Counted from the first letter of the stretch, positions 10,040 through 18,640 are shown. The stretch: 64,000 nt of DNA from Lacipirellulaceae bacterium (GCA_040218535.1 JAVJRG010000005.1:434001-498000), one strand, 5' to 3'. Numbers and translations are program-made. The notes: a model not told the origin generated them from the sequence alone.

Positions 10040-10738
10040 ATGATCCAACTTCGCAAAGCATCTGAGCGAGGTCACGCCAACCACGGCTGGCTCGACACTT
10101 ATCACACATTCTCCTTCGCTTCCTACTACGACCCCGAGCATGTCGGGTTTCGCACGCTGCGGGTGATGAACGAAGATCGCGTCGCTGCGGGGGCCGGCTT
10201 TGGCACGCATGCTCACGACAACATGGAGATCGTCTCCTACGTTCTCGAAGGGGCGCTCGAGCACAAAGACTCACTCGGCAACGGTGAAGTGCTCCGACCG
10301 GGCGAGTTCCAGCGAATTTCAGCCGGCACCGGCATTACGCATAGCGAATTCAATCCCTCTTCCGACTCGCCGACGCACTTCTATCAGATCTGGCTATTGC
10401 CCGACGAGCAAGATTTATCGCCAAGCTATGAGCAAAAGCAATTCGCCGACGAGCAACTAGCAGACAACTTGCGTCTGGTTGCCTCGCCCGACGGCGGTGA
10501 AGGTTCTCTCACGATTCATCAAGACGTGCGAATCTATCTCTCTCGCCTCTCGCCCGACAGCGCAGTAAGCTACAACCTTGCAGAAAATCGTCATGCCTGG
10601 CTGCAAGTGCTCCGCGGCAGTGTCAAGCTGAACGAGCTAGCCATGCAAACCAGCGACGGTGCGGCCGTGAGCGACGAGCCTCAACTCCGCATCACCGCCC
10701 AAGAGCAAGCAGAGATTATCCTCTTCGATTTGAATTGA
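10040..10738 (+). CDS. pirin family protein (YhhW-like bicupin)
   Basis: 232 residues, the length of E. coli YhhW, a quercetin 2,3-dioxygenase-active pirin. The first cupin carries the metal ligands: THAHDNMEI gives two histidines, and ITHSEFN supplies the third histidine and the glutamate. The MIQLRKASERG...TYHTFSFASYYDPEHVGF opening is typical. The ATG at 10040 is chosen because the preceding open frame from 9968 is low-complexity and not pirin-like. The natural substrate of this group is unknown. The DoxX gene starts only 15 bases after the stop, suggesting cotranscription. Confidence 0.9.
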   Translation: MIQLRKASERGHANHGWLDTYHTFSFASYYDPEHVGFRTLRVMNEDRVAAGAGFGTHAHDNMEIVSYVLEGALEHKDSLGNGEVLRPGEFQRISAGTGITHSEFNPSSDSPTHFYQIWLLPDEQDLSPSYEQKQFADEQLADNLRLVASPDGGEGSLTIHQDVRIYLSRLSPDSAVSYNLAENRHAWLQVLRGSVKLNELAMQTSDGAAVSDEPQLRITAQEQAEIILFDLN

Positions 10739-10752
10739 CCAAAGGACAACGC

Positions 10753-11163
10753 ATGACGCTTCGTGAGAAATTCACTTCCTTGGGACTTCTGATCCTCCGT
10801 CTCGCCTTCGGCTTGATGATGCTCAAGCACGGCATCGACAAGATGCAGATATTCGATACTTTGGCGGAGAAGTTTGCCGACCCGATTGGAATGGGACCTC
10901 GCACGAGCCTCATCGCGGCGATCGGAGCCGAAGTTGGTTGTTCACTGCTACTAATCGTTGGGCTGGCCACGCGAATCGCTTGCCTGCCACTCGCTTTCAC
11001 GATGATCATCGCACTGTTTGTCGTCCACGGCGGGGATCCTTGGCAGAAGAAAGAACTGGCAGCCGCGTATCTAGCGGTTTACGTTGTTTTGTTCTTCACG
11101 GGCCCAGGACAATTCGCCATTGATCATTACCTTCTGAAAAAGAAAAACGAGCCCGACTTCTAG
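10753..11163 (+). CDS. DoxX family membrane protein
   Basis: 136 residues with four hydrophobic helices (about 11-29, 53-70, 73-92, 100-118). RLAFGLMMLKHGIDKM at the first helix and the GLATRIACLPLAFTMIIALFVVHG block are typical of DoxX/DUF417-like small membrane proteins, often linked to redox stress. The ATG at 10753 has an AAAGGA ribosome site 5 bases upstream. A TTG overlapping the pirin stop is an alternative start. Confidence 0.82.
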   Translation: MTLREKFTSLGLLILRLAFGLMMLKHGIDKMQIFDTLAEKFADPIGMGPRTSLIAAIGAEVGCSLLLIVGLATRIACLPLAFTMIIALFVVHGGDPWQKKELAAAYLAVYVVLFFTGPGQFAIDHYLLKKKNEPDF

Positions 11164-11259
11164 ATGCGGTCATGTCGGTTAATCGACAGTGGGTAAAAGC
11201 GGGTGGCTTGACGCTGAGAGAAAGCTCGGATGTCGCCTTTCCGCTGAAAGGTTAGCATT

Positions 11260-11288
11260 TTGACACTTGCATAAGCTTGCTCTATCAG
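11260..11288 (+). promoter_or_regulatory. sigma-70 promoter of the SDR gene
   Basis: Perfect TTGACA at 11260-11265, 17-base spacer, TATCAG at 11283-11288. It lies 56 bases before the ATG at 11345 and argues against translation starting farther upstream in that frame. Confidence 0.55.
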
Positions 11289-11344
11289 CGAAACAGAGGG
11301 AGTGTCAGGCGTCTCACTTCAGTAATATCAACAGGAGTAGTACC

Positions 11345-12091
11345 ATGGCACGCTTTTCAGAGAAATCTTTTGTTATTACCGGGGGCTCCGGTGGGATTGG
11401 TAAGGCGACTGCCAAACTGGTTGCCAGCGAAGGGGGGCAAGTTTTCGTCACGGGCACGAACCAGCAGAAGCTGGACGATGCGCAACAGAAAATCGGAGGA
11501 CTGATCGCCCTGAAAAACGACGCCGGCGATCCGGCCGCTGCCGAAGCACTGGCTGAGGCTGTTAAAGAACACTTCGGGCAGGTTGATGGCATCTTCCTCA
11601 ACGCGGGTTACGGCGCTTTCGTGCCTCACACAGAAGTGAGTGCCGAGCAGTTCGACGAGCAATACTCCGTCAACGTGCGTGGTCCGATACTTCACGCCAA
11701 GGTTCTCAGCCCTTTGCTTCGCGACGGCGGCTCAATCCTCCTCAATACTTCAGTGGCACAAGACCTCGGGATGGAAGGCGGTGTTCTTTACAACTCTACC
11801 AAAGGAGCTTTGCGTACCGTGACGCGAGTGCTGGCACGTGAACTGGCGGAACGAAAAGTGCGCGTCAATGCCGTCAGTCCAGGACCGATCGGCAGCGACT
11901 TTTTCGATCGCACCGGAATGTCCGACGAGCAGCAGGAAGAAATGACAGAGCAAATCCGCTCGCAAGTTCCACTAGGCCGCTTTGGTGAACCTGAAGAAAT
12001 CGCCCACGCAGCCGCCTTTCTACTCTCTGACGCAGCCTCTTACATCACCGGTGCCGAACTCACCGTAGACGGTGGGATGACGCAGATGTGA
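11345..12091 (+). CDS. short-chain dehydrogenase/reductase (SDR)
   Basis: NAD(P)-dependent oxidoreductase of 248 residues, the classical SDR length. It has the cofactor loop TGGSGGIGKA near residue 12, NAGYGAF, the catalytic serine in LLNTSVAQD, and YNSTK as the YxxxK pair, then VNAVSPGPI and the C-terminal YITGAELTVDGGM. The ATG at 11345 follows an AGGAG ribosome site. The residue after the glycine-rich loop (TGTNQQ) favours NADPH by family rule, but the substrate cannot be told. It has its own promoter and seems monocistronic. Confidence 0.9.
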   Translation: MARFSEKSFVITGGSGGIGKATAKLVASEGGQVFVTGTNQQKLDDAQQKIGGLIALKNDAGDPAAAEALAEAVKEHFGQVDGIFLNAGYGAFVPHTEVSAEQFDEQYSVNVRGPILHAKVLSPLLRDGGSILLNTSVAQDLGMEGGVLYNSTKGALRTVTRVLARELAERKVRVNAVSPGPIGSDFFDRTGMSDEQQEEMTEQIRSQVPLGRFGEPEEIAHAAAFLLSDAASYITGAELTVDGGMTQM

Positions 12092-12140
12092 TCGCAAAGA
12101 CTGGAGCTTATGCACAATTAACGCGTAAAGGAGTTCAAGC

Positions 12141-12362
12141 ATGTCGGATAAGTATCAAGTCGGCACCAAGGTTAAATGGAAATGGGGCAACGGGTGGGGG
12201 CATGGGAAAGTTGAGGAGTCTTTCACTGAAAAGGTAACTCGCAGTTTCGACGGCTCAGAAGTTACCCGCGACGCCAGTGAAGATGAGCCCGCTTATCTGA
12301 TTGAGCAGGAGGATGGGGACCAACTTCTGAAGTCGCACTCCGAAGTTCAGAAAGATTCGTAG
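12141..12362 (+). CDS. small Tudor-like protein, DUF2945/HVA1 family
   Basis: 73 residues starting after a strong AAAGGAG ribosome site. The pattern VGTKVKWKWGNGWGHGKV and a C-terminal YLIEQEDGDQLLKSHSEV match the small DUF2945 (hypervirulence-associated TUDOR) proteins, thought to be compact beta-barrels. Cytoplasmic; function unknown. It lies 49 bases after the SDR stop and 7 bases before the FAH gene. Confidence 0.75.
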   Translation: MSDKYQVGTKVKWKWGNGWGHGKVEESFTEKVTRSFDGSEVTRDASEDEPAYLIEQEDGDQLLKSHSEVQKDS

Positions 12363-12369
12363 CGCTGAT

Positions 12370-13215
12370 ATGAAGTTGGTACGTTTCGGAGAACGCGGGA
12401 GTGAGCGGCCAGGTCTGCTGGATCAAGCATGGAAGATTCGCTCCCTTGAGGAGGAAGTTGTAGACCTAGGCGGCGAGACGCTCGCGCCTCAATCGTTGAA
12501 GCGTTTGGCAAATCTGAACACCGAGGATTTGCCTCTCGTCGAGAACGCAAGGCTCGGCCCTTGCGTCGCCGGCGTCGGGAAGATCATCTGCATTGGCAAG
12601 AACTACGCCGATCACGCCGCGGAAACGGGTGCAACCGTTCCCACCGAACCGAAGATCTTCATGAAGGCGACCAGTGCCATCACGGGTCCAAACGACGAGG
12701 TAGTCACCCCACGGGGTTCCAAGCAAACCGACTGGGAAGTCGAACTCGCCGTGGTGATCGGTAAGCAAGCAAAGTACGTTTCCGAGGCGGAGGCTCTCGA
12801 CTACGTCGCCGGTTATTGCGTGATGAACGACGTCTCCGAACGTTCCTACCAAAAGGAGCGTGCCGGCCAATGGACGAAAGGCAAAAGCTGCGACACGTTC
12901 GCCCCGCTCGGCCCTTGGCTGGTCACTAAGGACGAAATTCCTGATCCGCAGAACCTAAACCTGTGGCTGGAAGTCGACGGCCAGCGGCGACAAGAGAGCA
13001 ATACTCAGCACATGGTCTTCGGCGTCGCGTTTCTGGTGAGTTATTTGAGCCAGTTCATGTCGCTGCTGCCGGGCGACATCATCTCCACGGGCACGCCTTC
13101 AGGCGTCGGGCTCGGCATGACTCCTCCGACGTTTCTGAAGCCAGGCCAAACGATGCGGCTAAGCGTCGAGAGCCTGGGAGTGCAAGAACTACGCGTCGTA
13201 GCCGGGCCTTCCTAA
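12370..13215 (+). CDS. fumarylacetoacetate hydrolase (FAH) family protein
   Basis: 281 residues. The C-terminal two thirds is an FAH domain: KIICIGKNYADHAAETG, EPKIFMKATSAITGPND, the metal-binding ExE in DWEVELAVVIG with the aspartate of VMNDVSER, KGKSCDTFAPLGPWLV, and GDIISTGTPSGVGLG. Members hydrolyse C-C bonds of 2,4-dioxo acids or isomerise/decarboxylate related compounds. The KGKSCDTFAPLGPWLV type resembles 2,4-diketo-3-deoxy-sugar acid hydrolases and ureidoglycolate-lyase-like members, so sugar-acid breakdown is my guess. The ATG is 7 bases after the preceding gene. Confidence 0.88.
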   Translation: MKLVRFGERGSERPGLLDQAWKIRSLEEEVVDLGGETLAPQSLKRLANLNTEDLPLVENARLGPCVAGVGKIICIGKNYADHAAETGATVPTEPKIFMKATSAITGPNDEVVTPRGSKQTDWEVELAVVIGKQAKYVSEAEALDYVAGYCVMNDVSERSYQKERAGQWTKGKSCDTFAPLGPWLVTKDEIPDPQNLNLWLEVDGQRRQESNTQHMVFGVAFLVSYLSQFMSLLPGDIISTGTPSGVGLGMTPPTFLKPGQTMRLSVESLGVQELRVVAGPS

Positions 13216-13236
13216 AGAAGCGATCATTCGTAGTTT

Positions 13237-13259
13237 CGCCGCGGTGCTCACACCGCGCT
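13237..13259. repeat. dispersed palindrome, CCGCGGTGCTC family, copy 1
   Basis: GCCGCGGTGCTCACACCGCGC forms a GCGGTG/CACCGC hairpin in the gap after the FAH gene. An almost identical copy lies at 58430-58451. Both follow a TAAAGAA-like sequence, so the conserved unit is longer than the palindrome. Confidence 0.6.
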
Positions 13260-13333
13260 CTGCCCTTTCACTAAGCTCAAATTCTTGTGGGTTTATTGTT
13301 CTTGTCCAAAATTCATCGCCGAGACTGGAATGT

Positions 13334-13345
13334 GAACAATTGTTC
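13334..13345. promoter_or_regulatory. LexA-like SOS operator
   Basis: GAACAATTGTTC is a perfect 12-base palindrome that fits GAACnnnnGTTC, the LexA box core of Gram-positive bacteria. It lies just upstream of a -10-like TATACT (13348-13353), the position of a classical repressor site. The polymerase ATG is at 13360, about 6 bases after the -10, and no ribosome site is visible, so the message may be leaderless. Whether the LexA of this organism reads this motif is not known from the window. Confidence 0.6.
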
Positions 13346-13359
13346 AGTATACTTCCAGC

Positions 13360-14583
13360 ATGATTGGTCATGTCGATGCCGATTGTTTTTACGTCTCCGC
13401 GGAACGAGTCCGCCACCGGCATTTGCTTGGGATGCCGGTGGGGGTGCTTGGGAATCACGGTGCGTGCATTATTGCCAAAAGCTACGAGATGAAAGCTGCC
13501 GGGGTTGGTACCGGGGTACCGATTTGGGATGCCGTCAAGCTTTGCCCTGAGGGTGTGTATGTAAAACGCGACTTTCGCTGGTACGAAGTCCTCTCTCGCA
13601 TGATGCTCGACGTCGTGAAGCGACACAGCCCGCGCGTTGAGTTCTACTCGATTGACGAATCGTTCTTCACCTCAGGAAATGCAACCGCCAGCGACGCCAA
13701 GGCCTTGCGAACTGCCTTGTGGCAAGAAGTCGGTGTGCCCGTCAGCGTGGGGATAGCGCCGACCAAAACCCTCGCCAAGCTCATTAGCGATTCGGTCAAG
13801 CCGTTTGGCTATGGGGCGATCACTACCGACAGTGAACGACGCGAGCTTCTCGAAGGTTTACCAGTTACAGAAATTACAGGCATCGCTAAACGCTCAGGAA
13901 GAAAACTGGCTCGCCATGGGATTCTCACCTGCGATCAACTCGCGTCAGCCGATCGTGCCTTCGTCCGTTGGCTGCTCACCAAAAAGGGAGAAGACCTTTG
14001 GTGGGAACTCAACGGCACGCCGGTGCTGCACGTAGAAATCGCTCGGCCAGTACACAAGTTCGTCAGCCGTGGCGGTTCGATTGGTCGGGCGAGTTGCGAC
14101 CGTGATCGCGTTGCTGCCTTCGTGGTGCGGAATGTCGAGCGACTCGTCGAGGCACTCGAGCACTACAAGCTGGTCTGCGATCAACTGACCCTGTCACTCT
14201 TGTTCCGCCACCACCCAGAACGAGCCCAACGTGTGAGTCTCTTGGGCAGCACCAATGCCGTGGAGCCTCTCCGCCAGGCGGCACTCTGGCTCTTGCCCCA
14301 GGTCTGGCAACCGCGGGAGGCTGCTGTCAACTACATGCATGTGATCGCTGGGAAGCTGAGGTCGCAGAATAAAGCCCAACGCAGCCTGTTCGATCAGCCG
14401 CACGTCAGCAACCAACGGCTTGTACAGCGCGCCCAGTCGCTGACCACGCTCATCGAGCAAGTTAATGCTGATGTCGGACGGTTCGCCCTCCGCAGCGGTA
14501 TGACGACGCCCCTTAAGGACGTGCACGCCGACCCAGCCAACGACTATGATATCTGTGACATCGCTGGGAAGACGTGTTTTTGA
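13360..14583 (+). CDS. Y-family translesion DNA polymerase (UmuC/DinB-like)
   Basis: Translesion polymerase of 407 residues. Catalytic acids are visible: D6 in IGHVDADCFY and D99-E100 in YSIDES. The steric-gate region FY is at 10-11, and the finger motif PVGVLGNHGACIIAKSYEMKAAGVGTG is typical of UmuC. A helix-hairpin-helix region follows (ITGIAKRSGRKLARHGILTCDQL), then a little-finger domain with SRGGSIGRASCDRDRV. The C-terminus lacks an obvious sliding-clamp peptide of the QLxLF type, though RSLFDQP at about residue 343 is a possible degenerate one. The LexA-like box and probable leaderless start suggest damage induction. No UmuD-like gene is nearby. Confidence 0.9.
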   Translation: MIGHVDADCFYVSAERVRHRHLLGMPVGVLGNHGACIIAKSYEMKAAGVGTGVPIWDAVKLCPEGVYVKRDFRWYEVLSRMMLDVVKRHSPRVEFYSIDESFFTSGNATASDAKALRTALWQEVGVPVSVGIAPTKTLAKLISDSVKPFGYGAITTDSERRELLEGLPVTEITGIAKRSGRKLARHGILTCDQLASADRAFVRWLLTKKGEDLWWELNGTPVLHVEIARPVHKFVSRGGSIGRASCDRDRVAAFVVRNVERLVEALEHYKLVCDQLTLSLLFRHHPERAQRVSLLGSTNAVEPLRQAALWLLPQVWQPREAAVNYMHVIAGKLRSQNKAQRSLFDQPHVSNQRLVQRAQSLTTLIEQVNADVGRFALRSGMTTPLKDVHADPANDYDICDIAGKTCF

Positions 14584-14597
14584 ACTTCACTGTTGAT

Positions 14598-14906
14598 TTA
14601 CTTTGGATCGATCAAAACCAAAACCATGATTCCAATACCAATCAAATAAGATATGGGAATTAGTACAAGCCAAGTTCCTCGACTGTACCCCATCTTGTTT
14701 TCATGACTTTCCATACGTTTGATTCTCTTGAAGATTCGAAAAGCGTATTTATGCCCTGGGACTAGAACTACAAGAAGGATAGATAGTGCAACACACTTCT
14801 CGAGGAAAGAAGAAGTGTTGTCCATCACAATAGGGATGGGAGTGAGCGTAAGGATACCAAGAATAGCGAATGGTCCGAAACAGAAGGCTGCAAGCAGATT
14901 TCCCAC
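14598..14906 (-). CDS. small membrane protein, unknown
   Basis: 102 residues with three hydrophobic segments (about 5-25, 36-50, 79-98) and a basic middle loop FRIFKRIKR. The GTG start at 14906 has a GAGGTG ribosome site. It is convergent with the polymerase gene, 14 bases between stops, and divergent from the SRAP-like gene. No family recognised; DNA here is visibly richer in A+T than in neighbouring genes. Confidence 0.55.
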   Translation of the reverse strand: MGNLLAAFCFGPFAILGILTLTPIPIVMDNTSSFLEKCVALSILLVVLVPGHKYAFRIFKRIKRMESHENKMGYSRGTWLVLIPISYLIGIGIMVLVLIDPK

Positions 14907-15004
14907 AATAGCACCTCACCGAAGCAAAACGAAATCGACTCGTATCGTATTTGCTAAAGGCAAGCGCCGTCAACGCGTTTAGAAACTCAACCCATCAGTG
15001 ATTT

Positions 15005-15493
15005 ATGTGTAAAGGTATCTCCATCCTCAAAGCCCGTTTGAAACAAGAACTGTTCGACGAGTACGAACTGGCCAAACGGATTGTCGCTCGTGGCGAAGAC
15101 GATAGCGTCAGTGAGCAGCAACCCGAGTTGCACTTCATGTTCACCGACGCAGTCGTGATGCTGCCCGTGGAGTTCGAGGGCCAAACGCACATCATGGAGT
15201 GGGGCAACCGCGGCGGGAAAACGCCCAAGCTGCCTAAAACGGGTTGGTGCCGTCAGGAAAGCTTCGACGCCGGCAAATGGAAATGGCTTCACCCCGAACC
15301 CTGCATTATCCCAGCCAACTTCGGCCTGGAGAAAGGTGTTTGGTTCCACATCGAAGAGGGCATCCGCGGCATCGTCGTCCGCGACCAACAAAAACGCCCG
15401 CACGTGTACATGCTCACCCAACAAGCGAGCGTCTACTATGAAAACATGACCCGACACGAACGGATGCCGGTGCTGGTTGATCAGGTGATTTGA
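15005..15493 (+). CDS. diverged SRAP (HMCES/YedK-like) protein
   Basis: 162 residues that I read as a remote SRAP-family member, the proteins that shield abasic sites by a covalent link to Cys2. Supporting marks: Met-Cys at the N-terminus (Cys2), WCRQES at 81-86 in the place of NARxET, CIIPANFGLEKG at 100-111 in the place of the CLxPAxGFYEW block (E109 for YedK E105), and RHERMPVL at 150-157 for the HxRMP motif (H151 for YedK H160). The asparagine of NAR is replaced by Trp, so the active site is not standard. It lies 421 bases beyond the SOS-type polymerase, which fits a DNA damage role. The match is by motif order only. Confidence 0.6.
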   Translation: MCKGISILKARLKQELFDEYELAKRIVARGEDDSVSEQQPELHFMFTDAVVMLPVEFEGQTHIMEWGNRGGKTPKLPKTGWCRQESFDAGKWKWLHPEPCIIPANFGLEKGVWFHIEEGIRGIVVRDQQKRPHVYMLTQQASVYYENMTRHERMPVLVDQVI

Positions 15494-15528
15494 ATCGTTT
15501 TGCTACGGAAAATTCAATGGTAAAGTAG

Positions 15529-15602
<74 letters not shown>

Positions 15603-15622
15603 TGGGTAGGCGATAGGTGTCT

Positions 15623-15676
15623 AGGCGATAGGCTGTAGGGTTGAGAATAGCAGACGAGCCCGACAGCCTACCGCCT
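15623..15676. repeat. inverted repeat between tRNA and epimerase
   Basis: AGGCGATAGGCTGT (15623-15636) and ACAGCCTACCGCCT (15663-15676) pair with one mismatch around a 26-base loop. Further TAGGCGATAGG-like copies adjoin it at 15607. It lies between two minus-strand genes and could stop transcription of the epimerase, though no T run follows. Confidence 0.5.
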
Positions 15677-15689
15677 AACAACCTAAAGC

Positions 15690-16625
15690 CTACGCAACAC
15701 TGCGATAGTATTCAATGCTCAGGTCGAGGCCCGCTTGGAAATCGATCTGCGGCTCGTAACCAAGATCGCGTCGGGCAGCGCTGATGTCGGCCATGCTTTC
15801 CATCACGTCGCCGGCTCGCGCCGGCTGGAATTCAGGCTCTAGGTTCGTGCCCAAAGAATTGTTGATCGCGGTAATAAGGTCCAGCAGATCCGTTTGGCGT
15901 CCGCAGCCGATGTTGAAGACTTGGCCCGCAACGCCGTCGGCTTCTGCGGCGAGTAGGTTGGCGGCAACCACGTCACCCACATAGACAAAGTCGCGTGACT
16001 GGCGTCCGTTGCCGAAAACGATCGGTTGCTTGCCGGCGATCATCCGTGTGACGAACTTTGGGATCACCGCAGAGTATTCCCCCTCAGGGTCTTGCCGCGG
16101 GCCGAAGACATTAAAGTAGCGAAGGGCGACAGTTTGCATGCCGTAGCTCTCGGCGAACGCTTTGAGGAACATCTCGCTGGCGACTTTTCCTGCAGCATAT
16201 GGAGAGAGCGGCGTCGCCGGGTCGCTCTCCCGTTTGGCAGCGGTCGGTTGGTCGCCGTAGCACGCGCTGCTGGCGGCAAACACGAACCTCTTCACTCCCG
16301 CTTGTCGTGCCGCGTCGAGCAGCATGACTGTGCCGGTCACACATTGTTGAAATGAGAGCATCGGCTCCGAGACGCTTCGCGGCACGGAGGCTAATGCAGC
16401 CTGATGGAAGACAACGTCTACTCCACGAACAGCGCGATGAAGGTCGTCCTCGGAGAGCAAATCGGCATCAAAAACTTCCACGGACTTGGTAATGTGCTCT
16501 AGATTCTCCTGCTTGCCCGTCGAGAAATTATCGAGCACACGCACTCGATCACCACGCTCCACTAAAGTGGTCGCGATATGCGATCCAATAAACCCGGCAC
16601 CGCCAGTGACAAGAGTGATTGACAT
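15690..16625 (-). CDS. NAD-dependent epimerase/dehydratase (GalE-like extended SDR)
   Basis: 311-residue nucleotide-sugar enzyme. The N-terminal VTGGAGFIGSHIA is the NAD loop. DADLLSEDDL, FHQAALASVPRSV, the catalytic serine region FAASSACYG, and YxxxK in SPYAAGKVASE follow. RYFNVFGPRQDPEGEYSAVIPKF is typical of UDP-glucose/UDP-GlcNAc 4-epimerases of the WbpP/Gne type. The ATG at 16625 starts directly at the Rossmann fold; upstream codons in frame are not conserved-looking. The ATPase gene ends 55 bases upstream on the same strand, so the two are probably one transcript, consistent with surface polysaccharide synthesis. Confidence 0.87.
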   Translation of the reverse strand: MSITLVTGGAGFIGSHIATTLVERGDRVRVLDNFSTGKQENLEHITKSVEVFDADLLSEDDLHRAVRGVDVVFHQAALASVPRSVSEPMLSFQQCVTGTVMLLDAARQAGVKRFVFAASSACYGDQPTAAKRESDPATPLSPYAAGKVASEMFLKAFAESYGMQTVALRYFNVFGPRQDPEGEYSAVIPKFVTRMIAGKQPIVFGNGRQSRDFVYVGDVVAANLLAAEADGVAGQVFNIGCGRQTDLLDLITAINNSLGTNLEPEFQPARAGDVMESMADISAARRDLGYEPQIDFQAGLDLSIEYYRSVA

Positions 16626-16680
16626 AATGAGCCAGCCCTCGCGGCTTAGCCGCAAAGAAATCCTAGTCTTAAGAAAGAGC

Positions 16681-18411
16681 TCAGCTTCCAGCCTCCAGCG
16701 TACTAAACAAACGTCGAAACTGTCGCCCGGGAACAATCTCAACAGCACCGCGTCCATCGTCTTCAAGCACAAGCAACTTGCTTGGGGCTGCGCCTGCGAC
16801 GGGCGTCAGAACTGGTTCGGCAAATTCCAGGTCGATACTTTCTGCGTGAGCTTCCTCAACCGTGTCTTTGACGATGGTCACAGTCGAAGCAAGTTCGCTG
16901 ACAGCTACAGGAGCGATTTCTTCGATGACTTCTTCATCAAGTTCATCGAGTTCCGTTGGCTCAATCACCTCAAGCGGCTCCGAGTCAATTGTCTCGTCGT
17001 CAAAGACTACGGTGGCGAGCGATGGTCTTGCTTCGATTGTTGCCGTCTGCGAAGTTGCTGCGAAAGTGTCCAACTCTTGAGCGAACTCTAGGTCCATGAA
17101 GTTCATGACGTCCGGCGCGAAAGCGAGCATGCTGGGCTCAAAGTCACCAAATTGATCGATGACGATTTCTTCCTCGTCGAATCCGTCGCCAAATGGATCA
17201 TCGAAGGTGTCCGGTTCTGAGGTCGACTCGTCAGCAGTAGAGTAAGGTTCAGCAATCGTCGAGTCGCTCGAGAAATCAAACGCCGCCTCACTGCTGCCAA
17301 GTTCACCAAGCTCGGCGAGCAGCCGCTCTGTCGCATCGATCGTTGCGTCAGTTGAAACCTCCAAGGTCCGTTCTTCCACGCGAGAGAAAGGAATGGAGGC
17401 GGGCATCGCCTCTTCGTCGGTTCCGATAATGGAGGCCTCGCTAGTTTCCTCTTCTTCACCCCCAAACTCGAACACGTTGGCTTCACCTAGACCTTCGCCG
17501 GCAGGCTCAACCGAGCTTTCAATCTCAATGTCAGAAGGAGGTTGTGATGAAGTCACGACGGCGAGGGGTTCCTCTTGGACATTCCAAGGGGCGGGCAGTT
17601 GTTGAATCTGAGCCCAAGCCGCTTGCACAGCCGCGGCGCTGATCGGCAGCGTGGAGGTTTGCTCAGCAGACCAAGCTAGTTGGTCGCCGAGTTGGTTGAC
17701 GAGACGAGGAATCCCATCGGTTGCGGCAAACATCGCTTCGAGGGCGTCCTGCGTAAAGTAATCGTCAGGATTGCCACCGGCGGCATTCACTTGCGAGCGA
17801 ATGTATCCGATGGTTTCTTCTCTTCCGAAAGGAGCTAGGTAGCATCGCACTGCCAGCCTTTGGCTAAGTGCTTCTAGCTCAGGCTCGGCAAGTCGCTCTT
17901 CCAGAGCGGGTCCGCCCACGAGCACAAGATCAACAAGTGGGATGCCTGCCTGAGCGACATTGGTGAGGACGCGCAACTCTTCCAGCAACCTCACGGGCAA
18001 AGATTCCGCCTCGTCAACAAGCAATAGCAAACGAGAAGGAACACCAGCAGAACTTGCCTGCGACTGCAGATGGGTAAGAATGGAAAGTCGTAACTCGCCT
18101 TCAGTCAAATCACGAAAGGGCAACCCAAGCTGAAAGAGAATCATCTGCAGTAGAGCGCGACGAGTGCAAAGCTGCGCCCCGGCGAGAGTGATCACCGGAC
18201 GCTCGGAAGCAAACTGTGCCGCGAGAACTTCGAGCAGCATCGATTTTCCCAGGCCCGCACCGGCGATAACCAAGGAGACACCTGAACTACGTTCAATGTT
18301 TTGGGTCAGGCGCAAGCGAGCATCTTCGATCACACTGGCTGGAAAGTATCGCTGAGCCGCAGGCGCAGAAAGAAACGGACGACTCTTGGTCTTTTGGGTT
18401 CGCGCTGGCAT
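16681..18411 (-). CDS. ExeA/GspA-like AAA ATPase with long acidic C-terminal region
   Basis: 576 residues. Residues 1-270 form an AAA+ module of the ExeA/TniB-like type: Walker A GAGLGKS at 51-57, Walker B LLLLVDEAES around 128-137, and DGIPRLVNQLGDQLAW as a sensor 2 region. The last 300 residues are very acidic and rich in Glu, Ser, Thr and Pro, predicted to be disordered, and end in a short basic segment. ATPases of this kind drive type II secretion or accompany polysaccharide/exosortase loci. The downstream epimerase supports an envelope role, but no secretion gene is in the window. The long acidic tail is unlike ExeA. Confidence 0.78.
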   Translation of the reverse strand: MPARTQKTKSRPFLSAPAAQRYFPASVIEDARLRLTQNIERSSGVSLVIAGAGLGKSMLLEVLAAQFASERPVITLAGAQLCTRRALLQMILFQLGLPFRDLTEGELRLSILTHLQSQASSAGVPSRLLLLVDEAESLPVRLLEELRVLTNVAQAGIPLVDLVLVGGPALEERLAEPELEALSQRLAVRCYLAPFGREETIGYIRSQVNAAGGNPDDYFTQDALEAMFAATDGIPRLVNQLGDQLAWSAEQTSTLPISAAAVQAAWAQIQQLPAPWNVQEEPLAVVTSSQPPSDIEIESSVEPAGEGLGEANVFEFGGEEEETSEASIIGTDEEAMPASIPFSRVEERTLEVSTDATIDATERLLAELGELGSSEAAFDFSSDSTIAEPYSTADESTSEPDTFDDPFGDGFDEEEIVIDQFGDFEPSMLAFAPDVMNFMDLEFAQELDTFAATSQTATIEARPSLATVVFDDETIDSEPLEVIEPTELDELDEEVIEEIAPVAVSELASTVTIVKDTVEEAHAESIDLEFAEPVLTPVAGAAPSKLLVLEDDGRGAVEIVPGRQFRRLFSTLEAGS

Positions 18412-18640
18412 GGATCACTACTTCCTGGGTAAACGGCCTTCGCTCAATTGCGGGTGTCGACGCGAGAACGGGAGCGCCTACGTGGTTTTGAATCGGCAAC
18501 CTAGGTAAGCTATCTCCAGACCGATGCAGCACTTTCAATGATCGGTGGCAGGTGGACGCATGTGCACATGTGGCTTGTCTCTGTCGTCCATCGAATAAAA
18601 TCAGTCGTCAATTCAACCTCAACGATCTCGACGCCCCGCA

